From Acidobacteriaceae bacterium (lineage in GTDB: Bacteria > Acidobacteriota > Terriglobia > Terriglobales > Acidobacteriaceae), in contig PKYX01000492.1 of NCBI GenBank assembly GCA_003132825.1, positions 20,283-26,986 on the forward strand: DNA of 6,704 nt, given 5' to 3'. Under the pieces are notes generated by a model. The model made no database searches and was not told where the DNA came from. It saw only the letters and a list, made by a program, of their open reading frames with translations. Made by a program: the position numbers and the translations under genes. Of the stretch, positions 5,466 to 6,704 are shown piece after piece; within the stretch, counting starts at the first letter, position 1, and each line of letters opens with the position of its first letter.

Positions 5466-6356
5466 TCACAGAAACACTTCGCCGCGGAGCACCTCCACGG
5501 CGTTTCCGCCCACTCGCACGTTTACTATTCGATTATCCTCGAACCCCGCGCGTACAAAAATGCGGCTGGGGCGCCGCATCTCAATCCCCTGTTCGATCAG
5601 CGACCGCTCCTCTGGCTCCGCGACGCCATGGGCCACCATCCAGGCGGCCGCGCATCCCGCAGCCGAACCCGTGGCGGGATCCTCGCCGTTGTAGAACATC
5701 ATGCGGGCGTGCAAACGTGCGGCGGGGTCGGTGGTCTCGCGAGTCACAAAGTAAAACATGCCTCCTGCCTGTGCCAGATAGTCCGCGGAACTTTTAAGGT
5801 CCACCTGCAAGCCCCGCATGACATCCAGCCCGCGCAACGGGACGATGGTAAAGGGCACACCGGTCGAAATGGTTTCGATGGGCAAAGAGGGATCGACATC
5901 GCCGTCGCGCAGGCCAGCCGCGCGCACCACGGCTTCGCGGTCGTGCCGGGGGCCGAACTTCGGATCCAGCTGGGTCATTTCCCCGAACACCGGCTCTCCC
6001 GGAACCTCCTCGAACCGCACCGGCACCTTGCCGGCGTTCAGATCGAGTATGATTTCCGACCGGCGGCCTGGTCCGCGCAGAGCAAACGCCGTTCCGAGTG
6101 TCGGGTGGCCGGCGAAGGGCAGTTCCTCCTTCACCGTGAAAATGCGCACACGAACCCCACGCTTCGCCTCGACCGCCGCCTCGCGAGGCAGCACGAAGGT
6201 AGTCTCGGAAAGATTCATCTCCCTGGCCAGCGCCTGCATTTCCTCGTCCGTCAAGCCGCTGCCGTCGGGAAAAATCGCCAGGGGATTGCCGGTCATGCGC
6301 TGATGGGAAAATACGTCGAACTGCACGAAAGAAAAGCGCCGTTGCTCTGCTACCAT
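5466..6356 (-). CDS. PhzF-family (phenazine biosynthesis-like) isomerase/epimerase fold protein
   Basis: This 296-residue protein is full-length for the PhzF/diaminopimelate-epimerase fold. It opens with FVQFDVFSHQRMTGNPLAI. It has the catalytic-type glutamate in NLSETTFV (Glu51, equivalent to Glu45 of PhzF as I recall it), the FAGHPTLG motif (81-88), and the second-half GEDPATGSA (224-232) that mirrors the first half of the duplicated fold. PhzF proper isomerises dihydro-3-hydroxyanthranilate in phenazine synthesis. Most family members occur without other phz genes and have unknown substrates, and none of those genes is here, so the specific reaction is not assigned. The ATG at 6356 fits the family start; an AGG lies five to seven nt upstream. 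A -10-like TACAAT is very close to the ATG. A hairpin terminator follows the stop. It is divergent from the plus-strand gene at 6565. Confidence 0.92.
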   Translation of the reverse strand: MVAEQRRFSFVQFDVFSHQRMTGNPLAIFPDGSGLTDEEMQALAREMNLSETTFVLPREAAVEAKRGVRVRIFTVKEELPFAGHPTLGTAFALRGPGRRSEIILDLNAGKVPVRFEEVPGEPVFGEMTQLDPKFGPRHDREAVVRAAGLRDGDVDPSLPIETISTGVPFTIVPLRGLDVMRGLQVDLKSSADYLAQAGGMFYFVTRETTDPAARLHARMMFYNGEDPATGSAAGCAAAWMVAHGVAEPEERSLIEQGIEMRRPSRIFVRAGFEDNRIVNVRVGGNAVEVLRGEVFL

Positions 6357-6364
6357 GGTCGCCT

Positions 6365-6370
6365 ATTGTA
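6365..6370 (-). promoter_or_regulatory. Candidate -10 box (TACAAT) of the PhzF-family gene
   Basis: The minus strand has TACAAT (five of six consensus bases) ending eight bases before the ATG at 6356. A start placed at normal distance would leave an almost leaderless mRNA and would exclude the AGG from the transcript. No clear -35 is seen at 16-18 nt. It resembles the arrangement at the CusF gene on the left. Confidence 0.35.
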
Positions 6371-6480
6371 GCGCTGATACTGCGTAGGCTGCTCGGCCCC
6401 AGGCGGGCAAAAAAAGTGGGCCGGAAGTCAGACTGAGTTCATCCAAGAACTTTCAGGAACAGCGTGCGCCCGTCAACCGC

Positions 6481-6529
6481 TCGACCCGTCCCCCCGAGGG
6501 GGGTGTCGATCGAGCGCGAAGACCGCTCG
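6481..6529 (+). promoter_or_regulatory. Two tandem hairpins in the leader of the plus-strand gene
   Basis: The first hairpin has outer arms TCGAC (6481-6485)/GTCGA (6505-6509) and an inner run of C (6490-6495) facing a run of G (6498-6503), closed by a small CGAG-type loop. The second follows after one base: CGAGCG (6511-6516)/CGCTCG (6524-6529) with a seven-base loop. Both lie 24-84 nt before the GGAGG ribosome site of the downstream gene. No U-tract follows, so they are not intrinsic terminators. They could be a stabilising leader, an operator-like inverted repeat or part of an RNA switch of unknown class. Confidence 0.45.
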
Positions 6530-6552
6530 GGCGTGCCGAAATCACTGGTGGC

Positions 6553-6557
6553 GGAGG
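6553..6557 (+). promoter_or_regulatory. Strong ribosome binding site that selects a TTG start
   Basis: GGAGG lies seven bases before TTG at 6565. The only nearby in-frame ATG (6583) is 25 bases away, too far for this site. The Shine-Dalgarno therefore decides for the TTG start, which also adds the N-terminal Arg expected in a signal peptide. Confidence 0.75.
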
Positions 6558-6564
6558 ATAGACC

Positions 6565-6704
6565 TTGAACGTTCGCGTAGGAATGGTTTCGCTGGCGATG
6601 TTCGCCGTGGTTGCGTTCTCCTCATTGCAGGCTCAGAACCAGGCCTTTCACGACGCCCCGGCCTCGGCCCGCGAGCACAACAATCCCTATGCGGGACAGC
6701 CGGC
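6565..6704 (+). CDS. Exported protein, N-terminus only; probable c-type cytochrome (partial)
   Basis: The frame opens at TTG 6565 and runs off the right edge after 46 complete codons. The first 24 residues (MNVRVGMVSLAM, FAVVAFSSLQAQ) form a Sec signal peptide with a probable cleavage after LQA or QAQ. The mature start NQAFHDAPASAREHNNPYAGQP resembles, as I recall, the segment just before the first CXXCH haem motif of acidobacterial c-type cytochromes (APAS, then NPYAGQP). No haem motif is inside the window, so the cytochrome call is an inference and another secreted protein remains possible. The gene reads away from the PhzF-family gene; the shared 208-nt region carries two tandem hairpins and a strong ribosome site, but no clear sigma70 promoter. 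Confidence 0.7.
   Translation, partial: MNVRVGMVSLAMFAVVAFSSLQAQNQAFHDAPASAREHNNPYAGQP

Noticed and set aside
5412..6371. 319-residue plus-strand open frame
   Set aside because: It is the antisense shadow of the PhzF-family gene, whose minus-strand protein has all family motifs. The plus-strand product has no recognisable features and starts inside a terminator hairpin.

Overview
The window is moderately GC-rich bacterial chromosomal DNA. Its mix of genes most resembles an acidobacterial (Terriglobia-like) genome: a secreted parvulin/TPR/FG-GAP/ASPIC-UnbV (CRTAC1-type) protein, a CusF domain of the sort often fused to SCO1, a LolD/MacB-type ATPase, a stand-alone receiver protein, a PhzF-family protein, and a probable cytochrome c with a TTG start. 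The assignment comes from protein family flavour, not a marker gene, so it is an inference. No transposase, integrase, CRISPR array or phage gene was seen.

Layout: everything from the left edge to 6356 reads on the minus strand, and only the last gene reads on the plus strand. (1) 1-347: N-terminus of an exported CusF-type copper-binding protein that runs off the left edge. A TATAAT box sits 6 nt before its ATG. (2) 398-2989: an 863-residue exported multidomain protein. (3) 2990-3581: about 590 bases without a gene, holding two hairpins. (4) 3582-3847: tRNA-Cys(GCA) and tRNA-Gly(GCC), both with encoded CCA. They are separated by a hairpin and a tRNA-T-arm-like stretch enclosed in an inverted repeat. 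The Gly leader and a TATAAT promoter lie at 3848-4008. (5) 4036-4743: ABC transporter ATPase with no permease beside it. (6) 4823-5242: single-domain response regulator with a good sigma70-type promoter (5344-5372). (7) 5466-6356: PhzF-family enzyme followed by a hairpin terminator. (8) 6357-6564: divergent intergenic region with two tandem hairpins. (9) 6565-6704: start of an exported plus-strand protein, probably a c-type cytochrome, cut by the right edge.

Working together: the left-hand genes and the right-hand plus-strand gene all encode exported proteins, and the edge genes hint at copper and respiratory functions (CusF, possible cytochrome c). The central genes are mostly small independent transcription units, not one pathway. 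I do not see a clear new defence or mobile system. The most unusual items are the parvulin/TPR/beta-propeller fusion with a parvulin domain that seems to lack its catalytic histidines, the structured inter-tRNA spacer, and two genes whose -10 boxes imply leaderless mRNAs.
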